Counted from the first letter of the stretch, positions 29,890-41,070 are shown. The stretch: 64,000 bases of DNA from Photobacterium toruni (GCF_024529955.1 NZ_AP024854.1:186001-250000), one strand, 5' to 3'. Notes: a model not told the origin generated them from the letters alone. Numbers and translations are program-made.

Positions 29890-31611
29890 ATGAAAGGGCA
29901 GACATGGGGGCTTAGCCGCCAGATTTTCGTCAGTGTATGGTTAATATGCTGGGGATTACTGACGGTAACGAGCGCAGCAGCTACGCCAGCAAGTGGTATT
30001 ACTAATCAAGTTCAAGATATTAAATTCCATCGTGATGGTAAAGATCGAGGCATATTTACTGTTAGCTTAAAACAGCCGCAATCATTAGTTGATATTCGCC
30101 GCCAAGGTAAAAAATTACAGTTGGATATTTTTGATACTCAATTAACCAACGAACAAATACATACTTTAGATGTGGCTGATTTTGCGACAGTTGTAAATAG
30201 CATTGATACCAGCAACGTGCCTCGTGGAGCACGGTTTGTATTTAATATGACGGGTCGTTATGACTACGATTACCGTATTCGAGGTAATAATCTGGAAGTG
30301 ACTTTAATTAAACGAACGCCCCCTAAAGCGACATCAACGACACACAAAAGTAAGGTCTCTTACAAGGGCAAGCCAATTTCAATTAACTTTCAAGATATTC
30401 CCGTGCGTAATGTTTTACAGCTTATTGCCGATTACAATGATTTTAACTTGGTCGTTGCAGACACTGTCAGTGGTAACGTCACGCTTCGTTTAGATAATGT
30501 GCCATGGCCGCAAGTGCTGGATATTATTCTGCAAGCAAAAGGGTTAGATAAGCGAGTGCGTGGTTCAGTACTCTTGGTTGCCCCTAAGGCTGAACTCGCG
30601 GCTAATGAACAACAAGTGATGGAAACCGCGCGGAAACAGCAAGAATTAGCGAGTCTACGCTCTGAACTGATTCAAATAAATTACGCAAAAGCGACAGATA
30701 TTTCAGAGTTGTTAAGTGGCTCAAGTGATGGTGTTGGAATGTTATCTGAACGGGGGTCGTTACATGTTGATGATCGAACTAATGCATTGATAATTAAAGA
30801 TACACCAGAAAATATTGCCAGTATTAAGGATATCGTGTTAGCGCTTGATATTCCGATTAAGCAAGTACAAATAGAAGCTCGAATTGTTACTATTGATGAA
30901 GGTAATATCGATGAATTAGGGGTTCGTTGGGGGGTATCTAGCATTGATGGTAACACAACGATCGGTGGCTCGATTGAAGGTAACCTTGGTAGTTCTGGAT
31001 TATTAGATGACACCACTGTTGATGATTTTCTTAACGTTAACTTAGGGGCAACTCAAGCGGGAGCTGCAAGTATTGCTTTTCAAGTAGCAAAGTTAGGTAA
31101 TGTGTTACTTGATTTAGAATTATCAGCGTTACAGTCAGAGCGTAAAGCTGAAATTATCTCAAGCCCACGCTTAATGACGACCAATAAAAAAACCGCTTAT
31201 ATTGAACAAGGCACAGAAATACCGTATCTAGAGGCATCATCAAGTGGTGCAGTATCCGTTGATTTTAAGAAGGCAGTATTAAGCCTTATGGTAACACCTC
31301 AAATTACCCCCGATAATAAGCTGGTACTTGATCTAGAAGTCACTCAAGACAGTAAAGGGGAAGAGGTGCCAACAGGGGTTGGTACAGCGGTAGCGATTAA
31401 AACGCAACGTATCGGTACGCAAGTGTTAGTGAATAATGGCGAAACAGTCGTATTAGGTGGTATTTATCAAAACCAAGTTAATAATACCGTTCGTAAAGTG
31501 CCTATTCTTGGTGATATTCCAGTGCTTGGCGCATTATTTAGACATAAAATGGAAGAACTTGGAAAACGTGAATTATTGATTTTTGTGACGCCAAAAATTG
31601 TGATGCAATAA
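29890..31611 (+). CDS. pilQ: Type IV pilus secretin PilQ
   Basis: PilQ forms the outer-membrane channel for the type IV pilus, used for twitching, attachment and DNA uptake. The 573-residue product has a signal peptide (cleavage near SAAATPA), one AMIN domain (about 35-140), a secretin/TonB N-domain (GKPISINFQDIPVRNVLQLIADY), an N1 domain, and the secretin core with VEARIVTIDEG, SSPRLMTTNKKTAYIEQG and the C-terminal VVLGGIYQ...PILGDIPVLGALFR. It is shorter than Pseudomonas PilQ, with a single AMIN domain, as in vibrios. It is the last gene of pilMNOPQ. Confidence 0.96.
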   Translation: MKGQTWGLSRQIFVSVWLICWGLLTVTSAAATPASGITNQVQDIKFHRDGKDRGIFTVSLKQPQSLVDIRRQGKKLQLDIFDTQLTNEQIHTLDVADFATVVNSIDTSNVPRGARFVFNMTGRYDYDYRIRGNNLEVTLIKRTPPKATSTTHKSKVSYKGKPISINFQDIPVRNVLQLIADYNDFNLVVADTVSGNVTLRLDNVPWPQVLDIILQAKGLDKRVRGSVLLVAPKAELAANEQQVMETARKQQELASLRSELIQINYAKATDISELLSGSSDGVGMLSERGSLHVDDRTNALIIKDTPENIASIKDIVLALDIPIKQVQIEARIVTIDEGNIDELGVRWGVSSIDGNTTIGGSIEGNLGSSGLLDDTTVDDFLNVNLGATQAGAASIAFQVAKLGNVLLDLELSALQSERKAEIISSPRLMTTNKKTAYIEQGTEIPYLEASSSGAVSVDFKKAVLSLMVTPQITPDNKLVLDLEVTQDSKGEEVPTGVGTAVAIKTQRIGTQVLVNNGETVVLGGIYQNQVNNTVRKVPILGDIPVLGALFRHKMEELGKRELLIFVTPKIVMQ

Positions 31612-31998
31612 TTTTTCACTAAGCTTAACACTTTGCTGATAGTGCTTATAAACAATGCTCCAGCAGACTTGATGTAGGTAAAAATCTTTTAATTTCTATG
31701 GCTTATCTTGAGTTGCTCTGTGGGTGTTAAGCATGTTATTTGACAATTATTAGGATATTTACGAGCTTAATACGATTGACCTCTGACCTCGGGTAAGCCA
31801 TTATGGCAACCTCTGTGGGTAAGACAGGATTAATAAAATATCGATTGATGTCGACTAGCTATTGCAAAATAGTAGTCAGTCCTGAGATAATTTTATGTCT
31901 TATCACGAATTATATGTGAGGAACTTGGCGCCTCGGGCTTATTTTAAATAGAGCCTGCGGGTGGTGTCGTTTTATTAACCGCGCGTAAATTGCTAAAA
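31612..31998 (+). promoter_or_regulatory. pilQ-aroK intergenic region
   Basis: About 390 bases without a gene. TTGACA at 31740-31745 is a possible -35 but no clear -10 follows. A GGCT/AGCC hairpin with an AT-rich middle (about 31936-31957) lies shortly before aroK, and GC-rich GGCGCC and GCGGGTGG stretches surround it. A long untranslated leader of aroK is likely. Confidence 0.35.
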
Positions 31999-32517
31999 AT
32001 GGCTGAAAAACGAAATATTTTCTTGGTTGGCCCTATGGGAGCCGGCAAAAGCACTATTGGTAGACACCTTGCACAACAGCTGCATATGGAATTCTTTGAT
32101 TCAGATACTGTGATCGAAGAACGTACTGGCGCTGATATTAGTTGGGTGTTTGATGTGGAAGGTGAAGACGGTTTCCGTGTTCGCGAAGAAGCTGTAATTG
32201 ATGACCTAACACAAGAGCAAGGTATTGTTCTGGCAACAGGTGGCGGCTCTGTTATTAATAAAGAGAACCGTAATCGCCTTTCTGCTCGTGGTATTGTTGT
32301 TTATCTAGAGACGACTATTGAAAAGCAATTAGCTCGTACTCAACGTGATAAAAAACGCCCATTACTTCAAACTGACACTCCTCGTGAAGTACTTGAAGAA
32401 CTAGCAGCTGAGCGTAATCCACTGTATGAAGAGGTTGCTGACTACGTAGTTCGTACTGATGATCAAAGTGCGAAAGTAGTTGCTAACCAAATCATCAAGA
32501 TGCTGGAAGAGCGTTAA
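31999..32517 (+). CDS. aroK: Shikimate kinase I
   Basis: AroK phosphorylates shikimate in the chorismate pathway. The 172-residue product begins [18 protein letters not shown], with the P-loop at 11-18, then [14 protein letters not shown] (shikimate and Mg site), ATGGGSV, and the lid [12 protein letters not shown] chose ATG 31999, where E. coli AroK also begins, rather than an upstream TTG; the ribosome site is poor for both. aroB follows 23 bases later, opening the conserved aroKB-damX-dam-rpe-gph-trpS cluster. Confidence 0.96.
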   Translation: MAEKRNIFLVGPMGAGKSTIGRHLAQQLHMEFFDSDTVIEERTGADISWVFDVEGEDGFRVREEAVIDDLTQEQGIVLATGGGSVINKENRNRLSARGIVVYLETTIEKQLARTQRDKKRPLLQTDTPREVLEELAAERNPLYEEVADYVVRTDDQSAKVVANQIIKMLEER

Positions 32518-32540
32518 TTAATTAAAAAGAGAAGCTGACC

Positions 32541-33620
32541 ATGGAACGGATCAATGTCAATTTAGATGACAGAAGCTACCCTATTTCAATTGGCGCCGAG
32601 TTGTTCGACAACTCGGCGTTGTTTGCATCTGTGATATCTGCAGGCAAGCGAGTAGTTGTGGTCAGCAATGACACTGTTGCCCCGTTATATGCGGATCAGG
32701 TAATGGCGACCATCAGTTCATTATCGTGCCAAGTGGCACTACTTTCTCTACCTGATGGTGAACAGTACAAAACCCTTGATACGTTTAATCAGATTATGAC
32801 ATTTTTATTGGAAGGTAATTATGGTCGTGATGTGATTTTAGTCGCTTTAGGTGGCGGCGTTGTTGGTGATATCGTCGGCTTTGCTGCTGCGAGTTATCAA
32901 CGAGGGGTTGATTTTATTCAGGTGCCAACCACGCTGTTAGCACAAGTTGATTCATCGGTGGGTGGAAAGACTGCGGTTAATCACCGTCTGGGTAAAAACA
33001 TGATTGGTGCTTTCTACCAACCTAAAGCGGTGATTATTGATAATCATTGTTTACAGACCTTGCCGCAACGAGAGTTGGCAGCAGGATTGGCAGAAGTTAT
33101 CAAATACGGCATTATTGCCGATCATGATTTTTTTGTTTGGCTAGAAAACAACATTGAGCGGTTACATGCATTGGATAACGAGGCGTTGTGTTACGCCATT
33201 AGCCGTTGCTGTCAAATTAAAGCTGATGTTGTTGCTGCTGATGAAAAAGAATCAGGAGTAAGAGCATTACTTAATCTTGGTCATACTTTTGGCCATGCTA
33301 TTGAAGCAGAAATGGGCTACGGTAATTGGCTGCATGGCGAAGCGGTGTCAGCAGGTACAGTTCTCGCAGCACAGACTGCCGCAAAGCAGGGATTAATCAG
33401 TGATGCTGATGTAATGCGCATTATTACATTACATCAACGAGCTAATTTGCCCGTTGTTGCGCCTGAAACGATGTTTTTTGACGATTTTATTAAGCATATG
33501 ATGCGAGATAAAAAAGTATTGTCAGGTCAGCTGCGCTTAGTATTACCAACATCAATTGGTCGTGCTGAGGTTGTGGCTGATGTTCCTTTTGATGTGCTTC
33601 AGGACGTTATTGGTTGCTAA
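32541..33620 (+). CDS. aroB: 3-dehydroquinate synthase
   Basis: AroB cyclises DAHP to 3-dehydroquinate, the second step to chorismate, using NAD and a divalent metal. The 359-residue product has the NAD-binding [11 protein letters not shown] and [21 protein letters not shown], the [20 protein letters not shown] active-site segment, and metal ligands in [17 protein letters not shown] and LHGEAV. Length is normal. It is followed at once by damX. Confidence 0.97.
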   Translation: MERINVNLDDRSYPISIGAELFDNSALFASVISAGKRVVVVSNDTVAPLYADQVMATISSLSCQVALLSLPDGEQYKTLDTFNQIMTFLLEGNYGRDVILVALGGGVVGDIVGFAAASYQRGVDFIQVPTTLLAQVDSSVGGKTAVNHRLGKNMIGAFYQPKAVIIDNHCLQTLPQRELAAGLAEVIKYGIIADHDFFVWLENNIERLHALDNEALCYAISRCCQIKADVVAADEKESGVRALLNLGHTFGHAIEAEMGYGNWLHGEAVSAGTVLAAQTAAKQGLISDADVMRIITLHQRANLPVVAPETMFFDDFIKHMMRDKKVLSGQLRLVLPTSIGRAEVVADVPFDVLQDVIGC

Positions 33621-33645
33621 GCTGCCACCAATTGATGATTCTCGC

Positions 33646-34911
33646 ATGACAAAACGAAAAAGTCTGGATCTGGAAAGCCAGATCCAGTTGCTGACTCGAG
33701 TACAATTTATTACGCGGTTTAGCTCCCATCTTATTCACCTCTCTGGTGCTCAAGGTTCAGGTAAAACTTGGCTTGCGCACACTTTTCTTGAAGATTATGC
33801 CACCGATTGTCATCAAGTATTATTGATGTGCCAGCGTGGACAAACTGATATTCAACATCGTACTTTATTGCTACAACAATTTGTTGATCAAGCGATGTTT
33901 AATGAACATGATTCTTTATGCCAAAGTGTTGAACATTTGTTAGCACATCAACCACATAAATTAATGGTGGTGATTGATGATGCTCATCTTTTGAGTTCAA
34001 CTTTAATTGCTGAATTATGGGCGTTAGCACTGTATGCAAATCAACATTCTGAGTTACAAATTAATATTGTGTTATTTGCAAATCGCAATGAATTAAATCA
34101 AACCTTAACCCATGTTGCACATGGTTCAGGAATAGTACCAGTAGAATTAGATATTGATGATTCTTGTCATCAAAATATTATTTTACATAATCTACCACAA
34201 GTAGAAGGAATAACCATGAATTCAAATATAAACAAGAAGCCATTATTACCGATTGTGATTGGTGGGGGGGTTATTGTTTTAATTGCGGGTAGTTATCTTT
34301 TTATGGCACCGAGTTCGAGTAGTAAGACTACATCTATAGCTGTACCTTCAGCGGCAGTATCAACAGTGGTCACGATGGATAAAAATCCTTTACCACCACA
34401 ACTTAAAGTTAATCCACAAGGGTTAACCGTAGGACGTCAAAATGATATTAAAGGCCAAGAGCGAATAGTCATCTCAGATCAGCAAATTGATGCCATTATT
34501 GATGATCATATGTTAGATGAGCATTCTGTCACAGCCGAAGATACTGGTATTGTGAATAAAGCAATAAAAAATATGTCATCATCGACATCTAAATTAGATT
34601 GGTCACTCAAATTAGCGGCGGATAAAAAACAATTGTTATTAGCTAGCCCTAAACATTATGCGATACAACTGGCTGCTACTCAAAGTTTGGCTGTTGCGAA
34701 AGCGTTTATAACAACACATAATTTGTCAGATGTTATGCTCTATCAAACTGAACGTAATCAGCAGTCATGGTTTATTGTGGTTACGGGGAATTATGCGACA
34801 GCTAGTCTGGCTCGTACTGCAAAGCGTCAATTAGCCCCATCGTTACAACAGCTAAAACCATGGTTAAAATCTTATCGTAAGATTGCACAAGAAATAGATC
34901 GCTTAAAATAA
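33646..34911 (+). CDS. damX: DamX: AAA-type ATPase with SPOR domain
   Basis: DamX is an inner-membrane protein recruited to the septum by its SPOR domain, linked to division and bile resistance in enterics. The 421-residue product has an N-terminal ATPase-like domain with P-loop GAQGSGKT (34-41) and a VVIDDAHLL Walker B, a membrane segment near 200-220 (LPIVIGGGVIVLIAGSYLF), and a C-terminal SPOR domain (about 335-415, HYAIQLAATQSLAVAKAFI). The open frame extends upstream into aroB; I placed the start at ATG 33646 (MTKRKSLDLESQI), though no strong ribosome site is present. A perfect hairpin lies at 33664-33687 inside the gene. Confidence 0.85.
   Translation: MTKRKSLDLESQIQLLTRVQFITRFSSHLIHLSGAQGSGKTWLAHTFLEDYATDCHQVLLMCQRGQTDIQHRTLLLQQFVDQAMFNEHDSLCQSVEHLLAHQPHKLMVVIDDAHLLSSTLIAELWALALYANQHSELQINIVLFANRNELNQTLTHVAHGSGIVPVELDIDDSCHQNIILHNLPQVEGITMNSNINKKPLLPIVIGGGVIVLIAGSYLFMAPSSSSKTTSIAVPSAAVSTVVTMDKNPLPPQLKVNPQGLTVGRQNDIKGQERIVISDQQIDAIIDDHMLDEHSVTAEDTGIVNKAIKNMSSSTSKLDWSLKLAADKKQLLLASPKHYAIQLAATQSLAVAKAFITTHNLSDVMLYQTERNQQSWFIVVTGNYATASLARTAKRQLAPSLQQLKPWLKSYRKIAQEIDRLK
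33664..33687 (+). repeat. Perfect hairpin with two GATC sites at the start of damX
   Basis: CTGGATCTGG (33664-33673) and CCAGATCCAG (33678-33687) form a perfect 10-bp inverted repeat with an AAAG loop. Each arm holds one GATC, the target of the Dam methylase encoded just downstream. It starts 18 bases after the proposed damX start codon. There is no T-run after it. Confidence 0.8.
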
Positions 34912-35019
34912 GGTCATTAATGTGAGTTATTTCTGTGAATTGGTATCAGCATAGGGTGTAAATGAGGTACAATCCGCGACCTTTCGTGACATTCTTGTAA
35001 GTGGTGGTGGGTAAGCTTA

Positions 35020-35853
35020 ATGAAAAAGCATCGTGCATTCCTGAAGTGGGCTGGAGGTAAGTATTCTCTGGTCGAGGAAATCAAACGACACCTACCGCCT
35101 GCGCGTAAATTGGTTGAGCCTTTTGTAGGTGCTGGTTCTGTGTTTTTAAATACAGATTATGAGCATTACTTACTGGCAGATATCAATCCAGATCTGATTA
35201 ATTTATATAATATTATTAAGCAAGAGCCTGAGCGATACATTGAAGATGTACGCCGATTATTTACGCCTGAATATAATACTAAAGCGGCTTATTTAAGTAT
35301 TAGAGAAGATTTTAATAACAGTACTGATCCTTACCAGCGTTCAATTTATTTTCTGTATTTAAATCGCCACGGTTTTAATGGTTTGTGTCGTTATAATAAA
35401 AAGGGTGGGTTTAATGTTCCTTTTGGTTCATATAAAAAACCGTATTTCCCTGAAGCTGAAATGTATTATTTTTCAGAAAAAGCCAAACGTGCGACGTTTA
35501 TTTGTGAAAGTTATAGTCAAACTTTTTCGCGGGCACGTAAAGGTAGCGTAATTTATTGCGATCCACCGTATGCGCCATTATCGACGACAGCTAACTTTAC
35601 CTCTTATTCTGGTAATGGTTTTAGTTTGGATGATCAGGCAACATTAGCAAATATTGCCGAGAAGGCAGCTACTGAACGTGATATTGCAGTGTTAATCTCT
35701 AATCATGATACGCCGTTAACCCGCCGTTTATACACTGGGGCTGATCTGTCAGTCGTTAGAGTTAAACGTACCATTAGTCGTAATGGTGGTGGTCGTAATA
35801 AAGTCGATGAATTACTGGCGTTATTTAAAACTCCCGTCGCGACAGATAACTAA
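35020..35853 (+). CDS. dam: DNA adenine methylase Dam
   Basis: Dam methylates the adenine of GATC and supports mismatch repair, replication timing and gene control; it is essential in V. cholerae. The 277-residue product has motif X (FLKWAGGK), motif I FVGAGS at 35-40 (AdoMet), ADINPDL, the catalytic DPPY at 181-184, and the C-terminal SNHDTP motif. It follows damX after 108 bases, which contain no recognisable gene. Confidence 0.97.
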   Translation: MKKHRAFLKWAGGKYSLVEEIKRHLPPARKLVEPFVGAGSVFLNTDYEHYLLADINPDLINLYNIIKQEPERYIEDVRRLFTPEYNTKAAYLSIREDFNNSTDPYQRSIYFLYLNRHGFNGLCRYNKKGGFNVPFGSYKKPYFPEAEMYYFSEKAKRATFICESYSQTFSRARKGSVIYCDPPYAPLSTTANFTSYSGNGFSLDDQATLANIAEKAATERDIAVLISNHDTPLTRRLYTGADLSVVRVKRTISRNGGGRNKVDELLALFKTPVATDN

Positions 35854-35864
35854 TAATTCTGATT

Positions 35865-36062
35865 TTAGATTGCTATTGCTTGATGAGCGATAGCAATCAT
35901 TATGATCACCAAGAGCACAATAACAATCCCCCCGATGACAATAAATGGCCATGGACTTGAATAGTTAAAGTCTTGCTGGCGCTGCTGTTGTGATTGCACG
36001 CCAAATAATGCCGCCAATACACTTTTTATTATTCCCCATACGGTAATTTTCTTTTTATCCAT
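35865..36062 (-). CDS. Small membrane protein of the DUF2970 family
   Basis: A 65-residue protein that fits DUF2970: W-x-I-I-K-S-V-L-A-A-L-F-G-V-Q near the N-terminus, a DF motif, and one C-terminal membrane helix (about 38-60, PFIVIGGIVIVLLVIIMIAI). The family is common in proteobacteria and has no known function; it is likely anchored in the inner membrane with the short N-terminal part in the cytoplasm. It is on the strand opposite to dam and rpe and breaks the otherwise co-directional cluster. Confidence 0.8.
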   Translation of the reverse strand: MDKKKITVWGIIKSVLAALFGVQSQQQRQQDFNYSSPWPFIVIGGIVIVLLVIIMIAIAHQAIAI

Positions 36063-36259
36063 CAGCTTTTCTTATTTGTGATTCATATTATTTTTGATTG
36101 TAGTGGTTATGTTGATAGCCGTACTGATAATTATGGCTAACAACAGCAATAGATAAATCCATTAAGACAACACTTAGGGGATCGGGTAAACTGACAACAA
36201 TTGAGACGCTTGGTAAGCCGAGCCTGTTGTTTTTTATCGCTAGTGTAGAGAGGCTAAAC

Positions 36260-36934
36260 ATGAAGGACTTTTTGATCGCTCCATCTATTTTGTCTGCTGA
36301 TTTTGCCCGTTTAGGTGAAGATGTAGCAAACGTATTAGCTGCGGGTGCTGATGTGGTTCATTTTGATGTTATGGATAATCACTTTGTCCCTAATCTGACG
36401 TTTGGAGCGCCTATCTGTCAAGCGTTACGCGATTATGGTATTACAGCACCGATAGATGTTCATTTGATGGTAAAACCTGTCGATCGTATTATTCCTGATT
36501 TTGCTAAAGCGGGAGCGAGTATGATCACGTTTCATGTTGAAGCGACTGACCATATTGATCGCACATTACAATTGATCAAAGAACACGGCTGTCAGGCGGG
36601 CGTAGTGTTTAACCCAGCAACGCCATTGCATCATCTTGATTACATTATGGATAAAGTAGATATGATTTTGATCATGTCGGTTAATCCAGGTTTTGGTGGT
36701 CAATCTTTCATTCCTGCTACGCTAGATAAATTACGTCAAGTTCGTCAGCGTATTGATGCTTCTGGTCGTGATATTCGCTTAGAAGTGGATGGTGGTGTTA
36801 ATGTAAATAATATTGCTGAAATTGCAGCTGCAGGTGCAGATATGTTTGTTGCTGGCTCTGCTATTTTTAATGAGCCTGATTATAAAGTCGCGATTGATAA
36901 GATGCGAGCACAGTTAGCTGAGGCTAAGCGTTAA
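36260..36934 (+). CDS. rpe: Ribulose-phosphate 3-epimerase
   Basis: Rpe interconverts ribulose 5-phosphate and xylulose 5-phosphate in the pentose phosphate pathway. The 224-residue TIM barrel begins [15 protein letters not shown] and has the metal and catalytic residues in [29 protein letters not shown] and LEVDGGV. I chose ATG 36260, preceded by GAGAGG, over an upstream in-frame start, because E. coli Rpe begins here. Its stop codon overlaps the gph start by one base. Confidence 0.96.
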   Translation: MKDFLIAPSILSADFARLGEDVANVLAAGADVVHFDVMDNHFVPNLTFGAPICQALRDYGITAPIDVHLMVKPVDRIIPDFAKAGASMITFHVEATDHIDRTLQLIKEHGCQAGVVFNPATPLHHLDYIMDKVDMILIMSVNPGFGGQSFIPATLDKLRQVRQRIDASGRDIRLEVDGGVNVNNIAEIAAAGADMFVAGSAIFNEPDYKVAIDKMRAQLAEAKR

Positions 36935-37632
36935 TGGTTTCTGAAAATATGATTGAAAATATTAAATTTATTGCATTTGATTTAGACGGTACGTTATTAG
37001 ATAGCGTACCTGATTTAGCTGAAGCGGCTGATTTGACCATGCGTCATCTTGGTCGTGAAGGTGTGACAGTTGAGCAAGTTATCACTTGGATTGGTAATGG
37101 CGCTGATATTTTAATTGGTCGTGCATTAAGCCGTAGTTTTGATATTGACCCAGAGTTAGATCCCGCTTTACAGCGTCAAGCTCGAGAATTGTTTGATCAT
37201 TATTATGCTATTGGTGGCCACCAAAAAAGTGCATTATATGCTGAAGTTAAAACAACATTAGCAAGCTTACATCAAGCAGGTGTACCAATGGCTATTGTGA
37301 CTAATAAACCGTCACAATTTGTGCCACATTTGCTTGAAGAACATGGTTTGAGTACCTATTTTGTTGATGTTATCGGTGGTGATACTTTTCCATTGAAAAA
37401 GCCTGATCCTTACGCTTTGCATTGGTTAATGGAAAAACATCATATTGCAGCTGCTGAACTGTTGATGGTCGGTGACTCGCGTAATGATATTTTAGCCGCT
37501 CAAGCTGCTAGTTGTCGTTCATTAGGGCTGACTTATGGTTATAACTATGGTCAACCGATCAGTGACAGTCAGCCCGATGTTGTCTGTGATCACTTCAAAC
37601 AATTACTTGATGTGGTTAAACTAGGCTGCTAG
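36934..37632 (+). CDS. gph: Phosphoglycolate phosphatase
   Basis: Gph is a HAD-superfamily phosphatase that clears 2-phosphoglycolate, formed for example during repair of 3'-phosphoglycolate DNA ends. The 232-residue product has the nucleophile motif FDLDGTLLDS (Asp16, Asp18), the Thr motif IVTNKP, a Lys in LKKPDP, and MVGDSRNDILAA for the metal. The start overlaps the rpe stop; a second ATG at 36949 is possible. It precedes trpS, as in E. coli. Confidence 0.93.
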   Translation: MVSENMIENIKFIAFDLDGTLLDSVPDLAEAADLTMRHLGREGVTVEQVITWIGNGADILIGRALSRSFDIDPELDPALQRQARELFDHYYAIGGHQKSALYAEVKTTLASLHQAGVPMAIVTNKPSQFVPHLLEEHGLSTYFVDVIGGDTFPLKKPDPYALHWLMEKHHIAAAELLMVGDSRNDILAAQAASCRSLGLTYGYNYGQPISDSQPDVVCDHFKQLLDVVKLGC

Positions 37633-37665
37633 TACATTACGGTGTACACTAAAAAAAACAACATT

Positions 37666-37694
37666 AGGTACTGATAACCGCGTTATTAGTACCT
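37666..37694 (+). repeat. 13-bp hairpin between gph and trpS
   Basis: AGGTACTGATAAC (37666-37678) pairs with GTTATTAGTACCT (37682-37694) across a CGC loop, all 13 positions paired with one G-U. TTTCGTC follows, a poor T-run. It lies 41 bases before the trpS ATG and could be a gph terminator or a trpS leader element. Confidence 0.6.
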
Positions 37695-37735
37695 TTCGTC
37701 AATGCAATTAAAGATATTAACAGGACAACCTGATC

Positions 37736-38755
37736 ATGAGTAAACCCATTGTATTAAGTGGCGTACAGCCTTCTGGTGAATTGAGTATTGGCAACTACCT
37801 TGGCGCGCTGCGTCAGTGGGAACAGATGCAGGATGATTATGATTGTCAGTACTGTGTGGTTGATTTACATGCCATCACTGTTCGTCAAGATCCTAAAGCT
37901 CTTCATGAAGCTACTCTAGACGCTCTTGCGATTTGTTTAGCTGTCGGTGTTGATCCCAAGAAAAGTACTTTGTTTGTACAATCTCATGTACCTGAGCATG
38001 CACAACTAGGTTGGTTATTAAATTGCTATACCCAAATGGGTGAGCTAAGTCGTATGACTCAGTTTAAAGATAAATCAGCTCGTCATGCCAATGACGTTAA
38101 TGCAGGTTTATTTGGTTATCCAGTACTGATGGCGGCTGATATTTTATTATATGGTGCACATCAAGTGCCAGTGGGTAGCGATCAAAAGCAACATTTAGAG
38201 TTAGCTCGTGATATTGCAACCCGTTTTAATAATCTTTATGGCACAGAACAAAGCCCAATTTTCCAAGTACCTGAACCGTACATTCCAACGGTAGGCGCAC
38301 GTGTAATGAGCTTGCAAGATGCGACTAAGAAAATGTCGAAGTCAGATGATAACCGTAAGAATGTTATTACGCTGCTTGAAGATCCAAAGTCAATTCTTAA
38401 GAAAATTAATAAAGCCCAAACTGATGCTGAAATGCCACCACGTATTGCACATGATATTGAGCAAAAAGCAGGTATTTCAAATCTAATGGGGTTGTATTCT
38501 GGCGCAACGGGCAAGACGTTTGCTGAAATTGAAGCGCAGTATGCTGGGGTTGAGATGTATGGCCCATTTAAGAAAGATGTGGGTGAAGCGTTAGTGGCAA
38601 TGCTAGAGCCAGTACAAGCTGAATATCATCGTATTCGTGGTGATCGTGCTTATCTTGATAGCGTCATGAAAGCCGGTGCTGATAAAGCCTCTGCTCGTGC
38701 TGCTGAAGTATTGAAAAAAGCCTACCATGCCGTAGGTTTTGTTGCGCGCCCATAA
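37736..38755 (+). CDS. trpS: Tryptophanyl-tRNA synthetase
   Basis: TrpS charges tRNA-Trp. The 339-residue product is a class Ic synthetase: the HIGH-like SIGNYLGAL at 17-25, GDQ-type tryptophan-binding segment ([18 protein letters not shown]), and KMSKS near 197-201. Length matches the E. coli enzyme. ACAGGA lies upstream of the ATG. A terminator at 38781-38805 ends the aroK-to-trpS cluster. Confidence 0.98.
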   Translation: MSKPIVLSGVQPSGELSIGNYLGALRQWEQMQDDYDCQYCVVDLHAITVRQDPKALHEATLDALAICLAVGVDPKKSTLFVQSHVPEHAQLGWLLNCYTQMGELSRMTQFKDKSARHANDVNAGLFGYPVLMAADILLYGAHQVPVGSDQKQHLELARDIATRFNNLYGTEQSPIFQVPEPYIPTVGARVMSLQDATKKMSKSDDNRKNVITLLEDPKSILKKINKAQTDAEMPPRIAHDIEQKAGISNLMGLYSGATGKTFAEIEAQYAGVEMYGPFKKDVGEALVAMLEPVQAEYHRIRGDRAYLDSVMKAGADKASARAAEVLKKAYHAVGFVARP

Positions 38756-38780
38756 GCGTTAGCAATTATTATTATAACAA

Positions 38781-38805
38781 AGCAGGGCTTAGGCTCTGCT
38801 TTTTT
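38781..38805 (+). terminator. Intrinsic terminator of trpS
   Basis: AGCAGGGC / GCTCTGCT stem with one G-U pair and a TTAG loop (38781-38800), followed by a T-run. Confidence 0.85.
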
Positions 38806-38857
38806 GTAGCGAGAAAATGGCTGTCACAGACAGCTAAAATAAGAGCTTAGTTGTAAT

Positions 38858-39433
38858 ATGCTATTAATTATTGATAACTACGATTCGTTTACTTATAACC
38901 TTTATCAATATTTTTGTGAATTAGGCGCTGAAGTCGTTGTCGTGCGTAATGATGAGATTGATATTGCGACCATTGAGGCTTTAGCACCAACACATTTGGT
39001 TATCTCTCCTGGACCGTGTACGCCTAATGAGGCGGGTATATCTTTACAAGCCATTGAATATTTTGCCGGTAAACTCCCTATTCTTGGCGTCTGCCTTGGT
39101 CACCAATCGCTAGCGCAAGTATTTGGTGGTGATGTGGTACGGGCACGACAAGTCATGCATGGTAAAACGTCTCCGATTTACCATACTGATTGTGGCGTGT
39201 TTAAAGGGCTCAATAACCCATTAACAGTTACGCGTTATCATTCCTTGGTCGTTAAAGCAGCAACATTACCTGATTGTTTTGAGATCACCGCTTGGACAGA
39301 ATTAAACGGTGAGTTTGATGAGATTATGGGTGTTCGACATAAAACTTTGGCACTTGAAGGGGTACAATTTCATCCAGAAAGCATTTTGACTGAACAAGGT
39401 CATCAATTGCTGGCTAATTTTCTTCGCCGTTAA
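38858..39433 (+). CDS. pabA: Aminodeoxychorismate/anthranilate synthase component II
   Basis: A class I glutamine amidotransferase that supplies ammonia to chorismate for 4-aminobenzoate (folate). The 191-residue product has the catalytic Cys at C79 in LGVCLGHQS, the oxyanion PGPC segment (51-54), and the His-Glu pair in VQFHPESIL. Sequence alone does not separate PabA from TrpG; I call it PabA because it stands alone next to argD, the E. coli pabA-fic-argD arrangement. fic is absent. Confidence 0.88.
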   Translation: MLLIIDNYDSFTYNLYQYFCELGAEVVVVRNDEIDIATIEALAPTHLVISPGPCTPNEAGISLQAIEYFAGKLPILGVCLGHQSLAQVFGGDVVRARQVMHGKTSPIYHTDCGVFKGLNNPLTVTRYHSLVVKAATLPDCFEITAWTELNGEFDEIMGVRHKTLALEGVQFHPESILTEQGHQLLANFLRR

Positions 39434-39456
39434 TACCGCTGTTATTGCTTTGCTAG

Positions 39457-39499
39457 CGTACTTAATTACTGTGTGAATAAGTACGTTTCTTCCGTTTTT
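39457..39499 (+). terminator. Probable terminator of pabA
   Basis: CGTACTTA (39457-39464) pairs with TAAGTACG (39478-39485), extendable by AATT/AA with a bulge; a T-rich stretch (TTTCTTCCGTTTTT) follows. Confidence 0.5.
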
Positions 39500-39604
39500 A
39501 TCACATCACGTCTTCACTATTAGATTCGATTTTTTCGCTATAGTGCAACCTTATGCACTTAGTGGCCTTTATCCATACCGAAAAGCGTACAGATAATAGA
39601 TAGT

Positions 39605-39643
39605 CGTCAATAATCTTTCGTTAATAATGCATAACTATTACAG
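39605..39643. promoter_or_regulatory. Two ArgR-like boxes upstream of argD
   Basis: Two 18-base boxes separated by exactly 3 bases, the standard ArgR operator geometry. Box 1 (39605-39622) has the core TCAATAATCTTTCG; box 2 (39626-39643) has TGCATAACTATTAC, matching 8 of 10 conserved positions of TGMATWWWWATTCA. Box 1 matches about 7 of 10. They are about 110 bases before argD. Confidence 0.5.
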
Positions 39644-39716
39644 GTGTATTTATTAGTTAACACCTTAGTTTTAATAAAAATAGCTGTTATTGTTGGCAAA
39701 GGTTAATAAAATGTAA

Positions 39717-40979
<1,263 letters not shown>

Positions 40980-41070
40980 TGATTATCGGTTGCTATTGAT
41001 GCTCAAAAGTAACCGCTGATTTATGCCAAGGCAATGGTGGTCGCCATTGCCTATATCAGGAGGAAATGTC

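Noticed and set aside
33556..33645. N-terminal extension of damX overlapping aroB
   Set aside because: Hydrophobic out-of-frame reading of the aroB end; unlikely coding.
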